Assembly (NCBI GenBank): GCA_018061065.1 | Contig: JAGOUV010000005.1 | Location: forward strand, 43,122 to 82,769 | Reading direction: 5' to 3' | Source: Candidatus Altimarinota bacterium | GTDB taxonomy: Bacteria > Patescibacteriota > Gracilibacteria > UBA1369 > UM-FILTER-53-11 | Length of the DNA: 39,648 nucleotides | In this document: positions 17,179 to 26,346 of the stretch, piece after piece | Layout: each line of letters opens with the position of its first letter | Numbering within the stretch: position 1 is the first letter of the stretch | Made by a program: the position numbers and the translations under genes | The notes under the pieces: model-generated | Database searches by the model: none | What the model saw: only the letters and a program-made list of their open reading frames with translations | What the model was told of the DNA's origin: nothing

Positions 17179-19809
17179 TTAACGTCCACCTGTAATCGTC
17201 ATCTCATTTCCTCCGATATACGGCATGTCGAGGTCGCCGTTTATGAATCCATTTGAAGTAAAGTTAATGCCCGTAGTTGGTTCAGTAACCCCATTGCGGT
17301 TATTTGCGCCGTCAATCTCTGCGCTGCTCATGCCCGTGTTTACGCGTGAGATGTAGATATCGAAACGGCGAGGATTGAATGAGTTAATTAAATCTTCTTC
17401 GTTGATATATATGCCCAAACGGATTGTGCCATGTGCTGCAAGGATTGCGTCAGGGCTTACGTATCCTTTTATGGTAATCACGCGTGGCTGGTTTGGATAG
17501 ACGGTGAAAAGAGGCTGGGTTTCGTCGTCATTTTGGAAATGTGCTACATCGTTTCCATCAAAAGAAACATGATTGGTAAGCTGGGCATTTCCATCGTAGA
17601 GCGCGACTGAAGTGAGCATCTGGCGTGTTTCACCCAACCCGGTAAATGCAGTGTTTACTACGGAGAGGGCATTTACGGTTATTGGCTCACGATCGGCAAC
17701 AAAGCGGATAGAAGTAAATGCAGTTGGTTGTCCCACCACTGCCTCATTTGCGCTGATTTGGCGAGTTGCTGGTGTTGAGCCGTCGAGTGAGATAGTCATT
17801 GTACCCAGGACCGCACGCGCAGGCCGTGAGTAACCTAATCGATTTCCTCCCAATGTATAATCTCCGTATCCAGTGGCATCGCTTAAGTCGCCAAAATGAA
17901 TGTGTGCATAGGCTTCGTCATTGAATGTTTGATTGTCAGCTTGCGCTTCAATTTGGTTAACCTCATCACCCTTAGTGACTACAAATCCTACGTATACGCG
18001 TGTGCCCGGTCGTGTGTCTACTGCAGGTGTGCCGCGAACGGTAATAGTTCGTGTAGTACCTGGTGTAACGGTAAAGAGTTCAGTTGCACCTTGAGCACGG
18101 GCGATAAAAGATACTTTGCCATCTGCGCCTACTGATCCGCGGAAACCAACGCCATTTGCATTAGTAACAGGACGGTCACCCTCAAATAAAAATAGTTGTT
18201 CAAATGGATTACGGCCACCAGCGCGTATTGAGTCTTCATCTTGTATAGCGACAGCAGTTAGTTTTGTAACTTTAACTGCGCCGTCGGCAGCACTCAAACG
18301 TATATTGGCGAGCGCAACATTTTCAGTTCCGGAAGGAATGCCTGCATCAGGCCCTACGATTTCTTCACCGGCACTTACCGTTAGCACTGCATTTGATTCT
18401 TGAACTACCGGTGCAGCTGCAGCTGCTCGTGGGTCCCAGTTGGATAAAATTGTTTCATTTGCTCCCAGTGTGTATGGTTGGACGAGCGTAATACTTCCGT
18501 CAGTTATTCCATTATTTGCCTCTGTAGCTGCATCGTGTGACTGTCCTTGGCTGTTGATACGTACCATCTGGAAGTCTGCTTGTGCATCGGCAGTATTGAA
18601 ATATAGGGATGGTATAGGATTGGTGCGTCCCGCCCGTGAGGGACGTGCGATAATTACCACATTTCGGTTGTTTTGAGGTGTAACCTCGAATAATCCTTGT
18701 GCAGCATCACTTTCAAAGCGTGCAACTTTTCTACCGTTGGCGAGTGTCTGTGGTACTTCTTCTGTTCCCGGTATCATGGCAAGTTGCCCCTCATTTTCTT
18801 GTGCTAAGTATACGGTCGATGCATCTCCTTCCACTAATACGCTTAATGTGCGAACAGAAATAGTCTCTGCCTGTGCTCTAAATGTTAGGGATAACTGTTG
18901 AGGATCTCGTAAAGCATTTTTGCTAATGGTAAGGTTTCCACGCAGATGTAACGTAACCTCTGCCGTTACTCTACCGGCTCCTTCTACACGCAGTACATGT
19001 GTACCGCCACTCAATCGTGGTGTTCCGTAAGAATACCTACCATCTTTATCAACCAGAGCTCGTCCTATTGCTACATTATTATCAAAAAACTGGAGTGTGC
19101 TTCCCGCGGGGCCACGTCCGGCAACTACCGTAGGGCTATCAGCAGTAGCGTAAACTCCTGCTGCTGGCCGATCGATCGTTATTGATAAGGTGTTTTGAAT
19201 AGCAACTTCTGGTGAGCGCAATGCTCCTGCACGAATACTGAAACGGTGTGCACCAGCTGCTACTGAGGGAACTGAATAAGAAAAATGACCACTTGGAGTC
19301 GGCTGGAATGTGCCGATTACTCTGTTACCATCGAGGAGCTCTGCGGCTGCACCGGCTGGCGCATCACCCTCTATCACCATGACTCCTGCGGTGTTATATG
19401 TACCGGCGGTAGGTGTTGTGATGCGTGCAATAGCGTCGACGGTTACCTTAACTACCGTAGAAGTATCACCTTTATTGTCTTGAGCTTTGAAATTATAATC
19501 GCCTCTTGGAAGTGCGGGTGTTCTAAAAGAGAAATTGCCTTTTACATCTGCAGCTGTTTCTCCCATCTTTGCGTTTCCATTGAAAATAGAAACAGTAGAA
19601 TTTGCCTTTGCAACTCCACTGACGACAATTTGTGGATTTACCGCATTATATGCTCCATTTATAGGAGTCACGATACGGATCGTAGAAGGTTTACTGAAAA
19701 GTATTTTTGAACTTCCCTGGAATAGTCCGCCGCCTGAAAAAGCGACAAGTCCTCCCACTATCACTAGCATTGCGACAAAACCAATCGCAATTTTTGTTCT
19801 AATACTCAT
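17179..19809 (-). CDS. Large N-anchored surface protein with three Ig-like domains and a triplicated C-terminal module
   Basis: 876 residues. A hydrophobic segment at about 7-25 (IAIGFVAMLVIVGGLVAF) acts as signal or membrane anchor. Three Ig-like domains follow (about 43-126, 128-208, 209-290), each beginning with a TP-x-xG-x-Y-type strand and containing a G-x-x/Y-S/F-Y/F strand. The rest holds three copies of a larger beta-rich module of about 115-150 residues (about 292-405, 474-620, 669-805), each marked by an L-F-x-V-x-P motif (LFEVTP 373, LFTVTP 578, LFTVYP 767) followed by an ITV-type strand. No LPXTG tail. I do not recognise the repeated module. Probably extracellular and structural or adhesive. 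Convergent with argS. Confidence 0.75.
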   Translation of the reverse strand: MSIRTKIAIGFVAMLVIVGGLVAFSGGGLFQGSSKILFSKPSTIRIVTPINGAYNAVNPQIVVSGVAKANSTVSIFNGNAKMGETAADVKGNFSFRTPALPRGDYNFKAQDNKGDTSTVVKVTVDAIARITTPTAGTYNTAGVMVIEGDAPAGAAAELLDGNRVIGTFQPTPSGHFSYSVPSVAAGAHRFSIRAGALRSPEVAIQNTLSITIDRPAAGVYATADSPTVVAGRGPAGSTLQFFDNNVAIGRALVDKDGRYSYGTPRLSGGTHVLRVEGAGRVTAEVTLHLRGNLTISKNALRDPQQLSLTFRAQAETISVRTLSVLVEGDASTVYLAQENEGQLAMIPGTEEVPQTLANGRKVARFESDAAQGLFEVTPQNNRNVVIIARPSRAGRTNPIPSLYFNTADAQADFQMVRINSQGQSHDAATEANNGITDGSITLVQPYTLGANETILSNWDPRAAAAAPVVQESNAVLTVSAGEEIVGPDAGIPSGTENVALANIRLSAADGAVKVTKLTAVAIQDEDSIRAGGRNPFEQLFLFEGDRPVTNANGVGFRGSVGADGKVSFIARAQGATELFTVTPGTTRTITVRGTPAVDTRPGTRVYVGFVVTKGDEVNQIEAQADNQTFNDEAYAHIHFGDLSDATGYGDYTLGGNRLGYSRPARAVLGTMTISLDGSTPATRQISANEAVVGQPTAFTSIRFVADREPITVNALSVVNTAFTGLGETRQMLTSVALYDGNAQLTNHVSFDGNDVAHFQNDDETQPLFTVYPNQPRVITIKGYVSPDAILAAHGTIRLGIYINEEDLINSFNPRRFDIYISRVNTGMSSAEIDGANNRNGVTEPTTGINFTSNGFINGDLDMPYIGGNEMTITGGR

Positions 19810-19854
19810 AGGTATTTTTGTTATTTATATATGTTTTTGATTCTCACGATTATA

Positions 19855-20562
19855 TCATTTTTGTTCAATTAATGCCAGGAAATTACGCATGAGAGTTTGA
19901 GTAATCGTCGCCATGTTTTTATTTTCAGTGAGCCAATCTTGGGTTAGTTGAGGTTGGTTAATTTCCTGCAGCCAGGGATCTTTCGCTTTCCAGTCATTAA
20001 ACATTTCAGCGGTGAGCTCGCAGTGAAACTGAAGTCCGTACGCATGTCTACCAACTTTTGCTATTTGATTTCGGCAAGAAATTCCCGTACCTAAAATTTC
20101 CACTTTTTCATTCGGGATAACAGTTTCTCCGTGTAGATGAAATACGTTAAATTCCTTAGGTATATTTTTTAAAAGCTGATCATTCATTGCTTCATCACAC
20201 AGTGTCACGGAAAATAACTGTCCATCAGATCCACGAAATCCTACTTCCTTTTCCGTATTTTTTACCACAGTGCCACCGGCTGCTTTTACCATAACTTGCA
20301 GCCCAAGGCATATGCCCAGGTAGGGCTTGTCAGTTTTAAGCCACTGCCGCACCTTGTCTACTTCTGTCGTCATCTTATCAACGCCATCATTTGCACTATT
20401 TGAACCGCCCATAACTATAAGACCGTCATACTTTTCTAAATGTGGCCATGTGTCTCCGGTATTTAGATCAATAACATCATAGGGGATGTTCAATTTGATG
20501 AGCTCTTCTTGGAAAATTCCGCCGCCTTCATGCGACTCATTTTTTACAATAAGTATTCTCAT
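19855..20562 (-). CDS. Class I glutamine amidotransferase-like protein (GMP synthase GATase-type)
   Basis: 235 residues of a standalone class I glutaminase fold. The triad is visible: Cys85 in the nucleophile elbow LGICLGLQV, with His180 and Glu182 in GLQFHCELT. LIVMGGSNSANDG (48-60) supplies the oxyanion strand. It resembles the amidotransferase subdomain of GMP synthase but has no ATP pyrophosphatase partner. Family members without a synthase partner include gamma-glutamyl hydrolases and YfeJ-like proteins, so it may hydrolyse a gamma-glutamyl compound. It starts in an ATGA overlap with the upstream MFS transporter, so the two are translationally coupled and the transporter may move the substrate or product. 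Confidence 0.87.
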   Translation of the reverse strand: MRILIVKNESHEGGGIFQEELIKLNIPYDVIDLNTGDTWPHLEKYDGLIVMGGSNSANDGVDKMTTEVDKVRQWLKTDKPYLGICLGLQVMVKAAGGTVVKNTEKEVGFRGSDGQLFSVTLCDEAMNDQLLKNIPKEFNVFHLHGETVIPNEKVEILGTGISCRNQIAKVGRHAYGLQFHCELTAEMFNDWKAKDPWLQEINQPQLTQDWLTENKNMATITQTLMRNFLALIEQK

Positions 20563-21803
20563 GACAATATTTTTCTTCTTTTATGGAAAAATAATAAAAA
20601 TACTATTCCGCTCAGTGCAATTAATCCGCTACCGATAATGATTGGCATTTCAGGGGAGAATTGCGATGCAATCACGCCGGCAAAAAGGGGAGGAAATATA
20701 TTTGAAAGAGCTTGCATGCTGGCGTTGATTCCCAGAACTTCGCCTTGTACTTCTGGCCCGGCAGAACGGCTAATGAGCGAGGTAAGGTTGCTGTTGCTGA
20801 GTCCGTTGAAAATGGCGAAAAAAGGTATTACCCAGACGAAAAGGCTCCATGCATGTTGTGGTATGACGTAGGCAAAAGTGAAGAAACCTTCGGCTAAAAT
20901 AGTGAGCTTCAGCACGGCGGCTTCCTTGATATATTTACTTACTATGCGCGTAATGAAACCCTGTGTGATGACTACCCAAATTCCCACATACGCAAAAAGC
21001 ATCCCGATATTAGTCTGGCTATAGCCAAATTTTGTTAGCAAAAATACGCCGAAAAATGAGGTGAAGAATGCGAAGCCTGATTGAAATAGAAATGACGTGG
21101 TGAAGAGTGTTCGCAGCCCCGGGAAACCGAATGCTTTAATGATATTGTGAATTGATTGTGACCAACGCAGCCGAATAGCCGAGCCAGTCGTCTTTAATGT
21201 TTCTGGTAAAAAACGAATAACAAAATAGATATTTATGCAGCTCAAAATACCGGAAAACCAAAATGGCGTTGCCGCATTAAAGAAAGAAGCAACCTCATGA
21301 TTTGAAAGTATACCTCCTAACAGGGGGCCTAAAATAAAGCCTAATCCAAAGACCATTCCCAACAGTCCAAATGTTTTTGTACGATCTTCAGGTGGAGTTA
21401 TGTCGGCCATGGCAGCTTGTGCAACGGCAATGCTTCCTCCCGTGAATCCGGCTATAGCGCGTGAAATGAATAATAACGGAATATTATGAATCACAATGCC
21501 AAGTCCAAACAGTGCATATGATGCGGCAGTTCCTGCGAGACATGCCAATAGAATGCGTTTGCGTCCGTAGCGATCTGAGAGCTGTCCTAAAATAGGTGCA
21601 GCAATAAATTGAGCAAAAGGAAATGTCGCCGATAATATTCCCAATAGAATGTAACCCGCTTTTGGATCGCTCGCAGCACTCAAAAGGTAGTATTGTGAGC
21701 CAGGATCGCCAAGTAGGAGCGGAATGACGGGAATAAGAATCCCAATCCCAATCATATCGAGAAACATGGTAAACAGAATCGTGATCAGGGCTTTTTTATT
21801 CAT
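20559..21803 (-). CDS. Major facilitator superfamily exporter (DHA1/TetA-like)
   Basis: 414 residues with 12 predicted membrane helices. Conserved MFS motif A is GQLSDRYGRKRILL after helix 2, and the helix 5 antiporter motif GLGFILGPLLGGIL is present, which points to a proton-coupled drug:H+ antiporter of the TetA/Bcr group. The first helix MFLDMIGIGILIPVIPLLL carries the Asp common in TetA relatives. Substrate unknown; resistance cannot be claimed from this. It overlaps the downstream glutamine amidotransferase by four bases and is divergent from a DMT-family transporter 25 bases away. Confidence 0.88.
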   Translation of the reverse strand: MNKKALITILFTMFLDMIGIGILIPVIPLLLGDPGSQYYLLSAASDPKAGYILLGILSATFPFAQFIAAPILGQLSDRYGRKRILLACLAGTAASYALFGLGIVIHNIPLLFISRAIAGFTGGSIAVAQAAMADITPPEDRTKTFGLLGMVFGLGFILGPLLGGILSNHEVASFFNAATPFWFSGILSCINIYFVIRFLPETLKTTGSAIRLRWSQSIHNIIKAFGFPGLRTLFTTSFLFQSGFAFFTSFFGVFLLTKFGYSQTNIGMLFAYVGIWVVITQGFITRIVSKYIKEAAVLKLTILAEGFFTFAYVIPQHAWSLFVWVIPFFAIFNGLSNSNLTSLISRSAGPEVQGEVLGINASMQALSNIFPPLFAGVIASQFSPEMPIIIGSGLIALSGIVFLLFFHKRRKILS

Positions 21804-21828
21804 GGATGTGGAGTAGAATTCTGCCGAA

Positions 21829-22707
21829 ATGAAATTATCAAATATTCGCGGAGAATACTACTTACTGGCGGCGATTCCTTTTTTTGGACTCTTTCCTGTT
21901 TTTGCAAATATTGGAGTGGGCTATTTTCCCCCATTATTTTTTGCGGGCATAAGTAACTTGATTGCGGCATTGGTCATGGTGCCATTATCGCTCACTACAA
22001 AACGTCGTGAGCTTAAGCTCAATCGCACAGAATGGCTCTATACAATGGGCAACACCGTCTTTAATATTATTCTGCCGTTTATTTTGATTTATATCGGCAC
22101 GCAGTACACCTCAAGTCTCAATACGACACTCTTGCATCAAACGGAGCTGCTGAGTGCATTTATTATCAACGGATTGATATTTGGAGAGGTAATTACGCGC
22201 AGTGTATGGATCGGCGGAGTATTGGTGTTAAGTGGCACGCTTTCGGTTCTGTATAATGGCAGTCTGCATTTTAATATTGGAGATCTCCTTATTATCGCCT
22301 CTACTTTTTTATATCCGTTTGGGAATATCTACGCCAAAAAATCTTTAAAAACAGTGACTCCGTGGACGGTGCTTTTTTTGCGCAGTCTTATGGGGGGAAC
22401 GGTTTTGCTTTTACTGAGCGGTATTTTTGAAGCCTCTGCATGGGGATCTATTGCAACATCAGCACGGCAACATCTTCTTTTTCTCTTTATTAATGGCGCG
22501 ATTATTCTTGGCTTTTCCAAATGGCTCTGGCTCTCTGGTATGCGCTCTATGCCGATCACGAAATCAACGATCTTTGCTATTTGTGGTCCGCCGGTGGGTA
22601 TTTTGTATTCAATTTTATTTTTAAAAGAGGTTCCCAGTATTTATCAGGCGATCGGTTTTCTGCTTATGATTCTAGGCTTGTGGGTGTTAGTTCCGAAGCG
22701 TCGCTAG
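21829..22707 (+). CDS. DMT superfamily transporter, EamA family
   Basis: 292 residues with about ten membrane helices arranged as two EamA repeats (about 10-140 and 150-290). The second repeat ends in PVGILYSILFLKEVPSIYQAIG, the typical helix 9-10 glutamate-containing region. Probably exports or imports a small metabolite across the cytoplasmic membrane; EamA substrate cannot be read from sequence. A TAGAAT ends nine bases before the ATG. Its 3' end overlaps the convergent methyltransferase by 21 bases. Confidence 0.88.
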   Translation: MKLSNIRGEYYLLAAIPFFGLFPVFANIGVGYFPPLFFAGISNLIAALVMVPLSLTTKRRELKLNRTEWLYTMGNTVFNIILPFILIYIGTQYTSSLNTTLLHQTELLSAFIINGLIFGEVITRSVWIGGVLVLSGTLSVLYNGSLHFNIGDLLIIASTFLYPFGNIYAKKSLKTVTPWTVLFLRSLMGGTVLLLLSGIFEASAWGSIATSARQHLLFLFINGAIILGFSKWLWLSGMRSMPITKSTIFAICGPPVGILYSILFLKEVPSIYQAIGFLLMILGLWVLVPKRR

Positions 22708-23262
22708 ATAACCTAGTGGCGTAATGGTGAGCTTTCCACCCCATGATTCTACCTGTTCTTGGGTGTATTTTTTAATTTTTGAGTAGTCGGAAAGTCCAAT
22801 CGATGAAAAATATTCCTGTGCGCGCTCTTCATTAAAATCTTCTCCATATACCGAAATAATACTGTGTCTGCCGAGTTTTTTCATATGCTTAAATGCGCCT
22901 GCTTCATCGGGTATATATCCGAGTGTGTTATTGAGACAGAGGACATAATCAAACTTAGAGAGGCCCGGTGGATGCGTTATATCTCCCAAAACAATATTCG
23001 CCCTTACGCCTGCCTCGGCAATATTCTTGCGTGCTAGATCATAGAGCTCATGATCAATTTCTAGACCCGCTAAAATTAAATCCGGACGTCGCTCATGAAG
23101 ACGAATAATACGCGTTCCATTTCCGCAGCCCACTTGAAGCACATGTGCATGGTGAGGAAGACTACGACTTAAAAAATCCAACTCATAGAGCCAGTTTTCC
23201 TTATTAATAGCCGGAATTCGCTCCAGGTCATCACATGCGCTGTAAATATCTTTTAATGACAT
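22687..23262 (-). CDS. Class I SAM-dependent methyltransferase, small
   Basis: 191 residues. Motif I is HVLQVGCGNGTRIIRLH (about 38-54), followed by LAGLEIDHELYDLARKN for SAM ribose binding and FDYVLCLNNTLGYI as the post-motif segment. The C-terminus is short, so the acceptor pocket is minimal; methyltransferase-12 or -25 type. It starts five bases after the asparaginase-like gene and is its operon partner. The 3' end overlaps the convergent EamA gene. Substrate unknown. Confidence 0.85.
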   Translation of the reverse strand: MSLKDIYSACDDLERIPAINKENWLYELDFLSRSLPHHAHVLQVGCGNGTRIIRLHERRPDLILAGLEIDHELYDLARKNIAEAGVRANIVLGDITHPPGLSKFDYVLCLNNTLGYIPDEAGAFKHMKKLGRHSIISVYGEDFNEERAQEYFSSIGLSDYSKIKKYTQEQVESWGGKLTITPLGYLATLRN

Positions 23263-23267
23263 GTAGA

Positions 23268-23756
23268 TTATTTTAATTCCTCGAATTCACCGATTGCTTT
23301 ATTTTTCCTTACATTATCCCAAGTGAAGTAGCGGCCATTCATAGCGATATACACGCCATGCGGAAGAGTCTGTGCAAATGCGATGGCACTGCCAAGGTTG
23401 AAGAGTCCGTCAGAGCTGCCAAATTTATAGGGAACCATTGCGCCGGTGAGAACGATTGTTTTATTGGGGACTTTTGCGGCGAGTACTTTTGCCGTTTCTA
23501 CCATAGTATCCGTGCCGTGAGTTACCACAATGCGCTCTTCTGCGGCTTTTAGGCAGTGCTCAGCGATGATCTGGCGATGCGATTCATCCATATCTAAGCT
23601 GTCGATCATCATCAGCGTCTCAATCTCCACGGGAATACGTGCACGTCCCAAGGTGAGCGTCTCAGGGAGGTGTGTTTCTTTAAAAAACAGTGAACCGTTA
23701 AGCTCATTATATTCTTTATCAAAGGTTCCTCCCGTGGCGAAAATACGAATCTTCAT
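23268..23756 (-). CDS. Single-domain asparaginase-like protein (N-terminal asparaginase domain only)
   Basis: 162 residues matching only the N-terminal domain of type I/II L-asparaginases. Both threonine nucleophile regions are kept: ATGGTFDKEYNE (7-18) and VVTHGTDTMVETA (77-89), as is the LTGAMVPYKFGSSDG segment with its lysine. The usual C-terminal domain of about 150 residues, which completes the active site across the dimer, is absent; the next gene in the operon is a methyltransferase, and no remnant is seen. Either a known short asparaginase-domain family or a reduced enzyme. The ATG sits six bases after TATAAT. Confidence 0.82.
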   Translation of the reverse strand: MKIRIFATGGTFDKEYNELNGSLFFKETHLPETLTLGRARIPVEIETLMMIDSLDMDESHRQIIAEHCLKAAEERIVVTHGTDTMVETAKVLAAKVPNKTIVLTGAMVPYKFGSSDGLFNLGSAIAFAQTLPHGVYIAMNGRYFTWDNVRKNKAIGEFEELK

Positions 23757-23762
23757 GTGCCG

Positions 23763-23768
23763 ATTATA
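23763..23768 (-). promoter_or_regulatory. -10 box of the asparaginase-like gene, leaderless spacing
   Basis: TATAAT on the minus strand, then CGGCAC, then ATG at 23756. No Shine-Dalgarno sequence. Confidence 0.6.
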
Positions 23769-23794
23769 CCAGATGTGTTACCCTATCTATTGCT

Positions 23795-24388
23795 ATGTTT
23801 GATATTGTTGAACTAATCAAGACAGTTGGATATATCGGCGTTACCGCCATTGTGTTTGCAGAGTCGGGCTTGCTGATCGGGTTTTTCTTGCCGGGTGATA
23901 GCTTGCTTTTCACTGCGGGACTGCTCGCTTCGCAGGGGTATTTAAATATCTACCTTCTCGTGCCTTTGTGTTTTGCCGCTGCGGTTTTTGGTGACAGTGT
24001 GGGATATGCCTTTGGCAAAAAAATGGGTCCCAAAATTTTCAATAAAAAAGAGTCAAGATGGTTTCACCCCAATCATCTTGAGCGTGCGAATGCATTTTTT
24101 GAAAAATATGGTGGTAAGGCAATAATTCTTGCTCGCTTCATGCCGGTGGTACGCACATTTACGCCGATTGTGGCGGGTGCGGGAAACATGACCTACCGGA
24201 AATTTGTTTTTAATAATGTGCTCGGCGGATTTTTGTGGACGTTTGGACTCACGCTTGCGGGTTATTTTTTAGGAAAATCAATTCCCGATATCGATCGTTA
24301 CCTTTTGCCGATCATAGGAGGAATAATCCTGCTTTCTATTTTGCCGGTTGTTTTTCACTTCATTAAGGAGCGCAAGAAAACCTCATAA
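23795..24388 (+). CDS. DedA family membrane protein
   Basis: 197 residues with about five hydrophobic segments. The family marks are present: PGDSLLFTAGLLASQG after the first helices, GDSVGYAFGKKMG, and FARFMPVVRTFTPIVAGAGNM with the conserved arginines that are essential in E. coli DedA/YqjA. Members are polyprenyl-phosphate or phospholipid transporters/scramblases that keep envelope lipid carriers and proton motive force in order. The ATG is 38 bases from the divergent asparaginase-like gene. Convergent with the BASS transporter, three bases apart. Confidence 0.9.
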   Translation: MFDIVELIKTVGYIGVTAIVFAESGLLIGFFLPGDSLLFTAGLLASQGYLNIYLLVPLCFAAAVFGDSVGYAFGKKMGPKIFNKKESRWFHPNHLERANAFFEKYGGKAIILARFMPVVRTFTPIVAGAGNMTYRKFVFNNVLGGFLWTFGLTLAGYFLGKSIPDIDRYLLPIIGGIILLSILPVVFHFIKERKKTS

Positions 24389-24391
24389 GAT

Positions 24392-25303
24392 TTATTTAAG
24401 ATACGGCACTATCTTTTTGAATGGACCCAATAGTGTACTCCACGGTATTTCCGAGAGTACCATGAGGATGACAATGGTAGGACTGAAAAATGTTGCGGCC
24501 AATACAATTCCCATACCATTATTGCGATAGGAATTTGATACGATAATGGCTATTTTATCGGCTTTATTTCGCCCTGTGCCCGCAAAATAACCGATCACAT
24601 GTAGTGCGCCGAAGAAAATATATAATAATACAAGCTGGCCTATGACCTGATCGAAATTGTCCATGATAAATTTCTGCTCAGTCCCGATGGCGGTGTACAC
24701 AAAAAAGAATATGATCACAACATTAATGGCGGCAAAATAGCGAACGCTCTGCGATATTTTTTTCGGAAAGATTTTTTTAATGGGGTATGACAAAATGAGT
24801 GGAATGAAAATCAAGGTCGTGAGCGTCACGAACATTTCCATGGCATCAATGGAGACACCTGCTGGTGTTGCGTAACTGAAGAGAAGGGGAATCGTAAAGG
24901 GTGCCAAGAGTGAACAGATAATCAAAATGCTCATGGATAAAACGACATTTCCGTTGACGAGGTCAGTGAGTGCCGGAGTTGAGCTCCCCGGTGGTACTGC
25001 AGCGAGCAGGAGAAAACCCAGGGCGATGGTTGGGTCAATGAAAACGAAAATGGCGTAGGTAATGATGGGTATGACTAGAAGGAAGAGTACCGCAAGGTAG
25101 CTCATGAGTTTATAGTCACTGATGCTTTTTGCTATGTCGCCGAGTTTTAGTTTTAGAAAGAGCAAAAAGAGCATGAACATTAATGCCGGTTGAAGTAAGA
25201 AACGCAGCGACTCGCTATACTGTGGGAAAATTAGACCCCCAATAATTCCCGCCAGGAAAAATATCCAAAAGTGATGCTCGATAAATGTGGCGATACGGTG
25301 CAT
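24392..25303 (-). CDS. Bile acid:sodium symporter (BASS) family transporter
   Basis: 303 residues with nine to ten predicted helices. The first helix LAGIIGGLIFP, the PPGSSTPALTDLVNGNVVLS crossing (Na+-site region) and SNSYRNNGMGIVLA near the end match the SBF/BASS fold, with two discontinuous helices. Substrates in bacteria include pantoate, organic anions and sulfonated steroids; which applies here is not evident. It starts one base after the DUF1697 gene, so they share a transcript with GNAT and TfoX-N genes upstream. Confidence 0.83.
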   Translation of the reverse strand: MHRIATFIEHHFWIFFLAGIIGGLIFPQYSESLRFLLQPALMFMLFLLFLKLKLGDIAKSISDYKLMSYLAVLFLLVIPIITYAIFVFIDPTIALGFLLLAAVPPGSSTPALTDLVNGNVVLSMSILIICSLLAPFTIPLLFSYATPAGVSIDAMEMFVTLTTLIFIPLILSYPIKKIFPKKISQSVRYFAAINVVIIFFFVYTAIGTEQKFIMDNFDQVIGQLVLLYIFFGALHVIGYFAGTGRNKADKIAIIVSNSYRNNGMGIVLAATFFSPTIVILMVLSEIPWSTLLGPFKKIVPYLK

Positions 25304-25304
25304 A

Positions 25305-25841
25305 TTATAATTCTGCTATTTTTAAGACGGTATTCCAGTTGCGTGTGGTTACATTTTTGCCGAATTCTTTTTCAATTATCGACATGAGTTCGGTTGTTTT
25401 TGTGCTGGGCGACAGCTGCAAAATACTAAAAAGTTCTCGATTAGTTTTCTCTAAAATACGGAATTCTTTTTTTGACGATTCATAGGGGATTCCCATAGCG
25501 CTCGTACTTTTTTCAGCCAGAAAAGTTATGTAGAGCCGTGTATTTTTGTCGACATGGATATTCTGAAATGGATCTGTTTTTATCAATTTTTCAATTTCTT
25601 CGGCGGTGCGCAAGATAACGGGAACGGTAAAATTAAACTTTTCTTCTAGCGCAGCCTCGAGCTTTTTAATGAGTTTTTTTTCATCTGATTTTGCACCCTC
25701 AAAGACCACATTGCCTGAGTTCAAAAGCGTTTTTATATTTTTGAAATCTAATTTTTCCAAACACTTTTTTAAATCGGCCATGGGAACTTTCTTATTCCCA
25801 CCAACGTTAATTCCTCGCAGCAGAGCGACGTATTTTTGCAT
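25305..25841 (-). CDS. DUF1697 family protein
   Basis: 178 residues. The N-terminus YVALLRGINVGGNKKVPMAD and LLNSGNVVFEG are the family signature; the rest includes LEEKFNFTVPVILRTAEE and a C-terminal FGKNVTTRNWNTVLKIAEL, also conserved. Soluble, cytosolic, alpha/beta. The family has a ferredoxin-like structure with no proven function. It begins two bases after the GNAT gene stop, with TATAAT formed at the stop, and is in a four-gene minus-strand cluster. Confidence 0.92.
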   Translation of the reverse strand: MQKYVALLRGINVGGNKKVPMADLKKCLEKLDFKNIKTLLNSGNVVFEGAKSDEKKLIKKLEAALEEKFNFTVPVILRTAEEIEKLIKTDPFQNIHVDKNTRLYITFLAEKSTSAMGIPYESSKKEFRILEKTNRELFSILQLSPSTKTTELMSIIEKEFGKNVTTRNWNTVLKIAEL

Positions 25842-25843
25842 AA

Positions 25844-26338
25844 TTATATTTTTCTTCCTAGGTATAAATGGCTGTATATTCTTCCTTCAATTTCTACGAC
25901 ATCGGGTAGTAGAGCCCACCTTTTGAAGCCATTTTTCTCCAATAATTTTATACTTCCAATATTAATATCAAATATAATTCCAAAAATATTCTTGTACCCC
26001 AACGCCTTGCTTCTCTCAAGCATTTCTTTTAATAACTTGTCGCCCACTCCTTTTCTCTTATATTCATTGTGAACGTAGTAGCTTACCATTATCGTATTCT
26101 TTAAGCCCTCACGCCCTTTCCTGTATGGGCTAATGGATATCCACCCGACTACTTTTCCTTCATATTCTGCGACTAAAATTGGATATTCTTTTGAGAACTC
26201 CTCGAACCATTCTCTTTTGTCCTCAACATTAAACGTTGCGATGTCTGATGTGGAAATTTTTGCTACGATTGCTTGATTGTAGATCTCTACAATTTCTTTT
26301 AAGTCTTTTTCTACGGCATCTCTAATTAGTATATCCAT
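25844..26338 (-). CDS. GNAT family N-acetyltransferase (phosphinothricin-acetyltransferase-like)
   Basis: 164 residues of the PAT/bar-like GNAT group. The opening MDILIRDAVEKDLKEIVEIYNQA, VVGWISISPYRKG and the acetyl-CoA loop VHNEYKRKGVGDKLLKEMLE (pyrophosphate-binding R/K-x-x-G-x-G) are all visible, followed by GFKRWALLPDVVEIEGRIYS. It probably acetylates an amine or amino-acid analogue. The substrate cannot be assigned and resistance is not claimed. Eight bases after the TfoX-N gene. Confidence 0.87.
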   Translation of the reverse strand: MDILIRDAVEKDLKEIVEIYNQAIVAKISTSDIATFNVEDKREWFEEFSKEYPILVAEYEGKVVGWISISPYRKGREGLKNTIMVSYYVHNEYKRKGVGDKLLKEMLERSKALGYKNIFGIIFDINIGSIKLLEKNGFKRWALLPDVVEIEGRIYSHLYLGRKI

Positions 26339-26346
26339 AAGCTTGG

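Noticed and set aside
20559-26338. Antibiotic resistance island (MFS exporter, GNAT acetyltransferase)
   Set aside because: Both belong to broad families whose members mostly act on metabolites, and no mobility genes are nearby.
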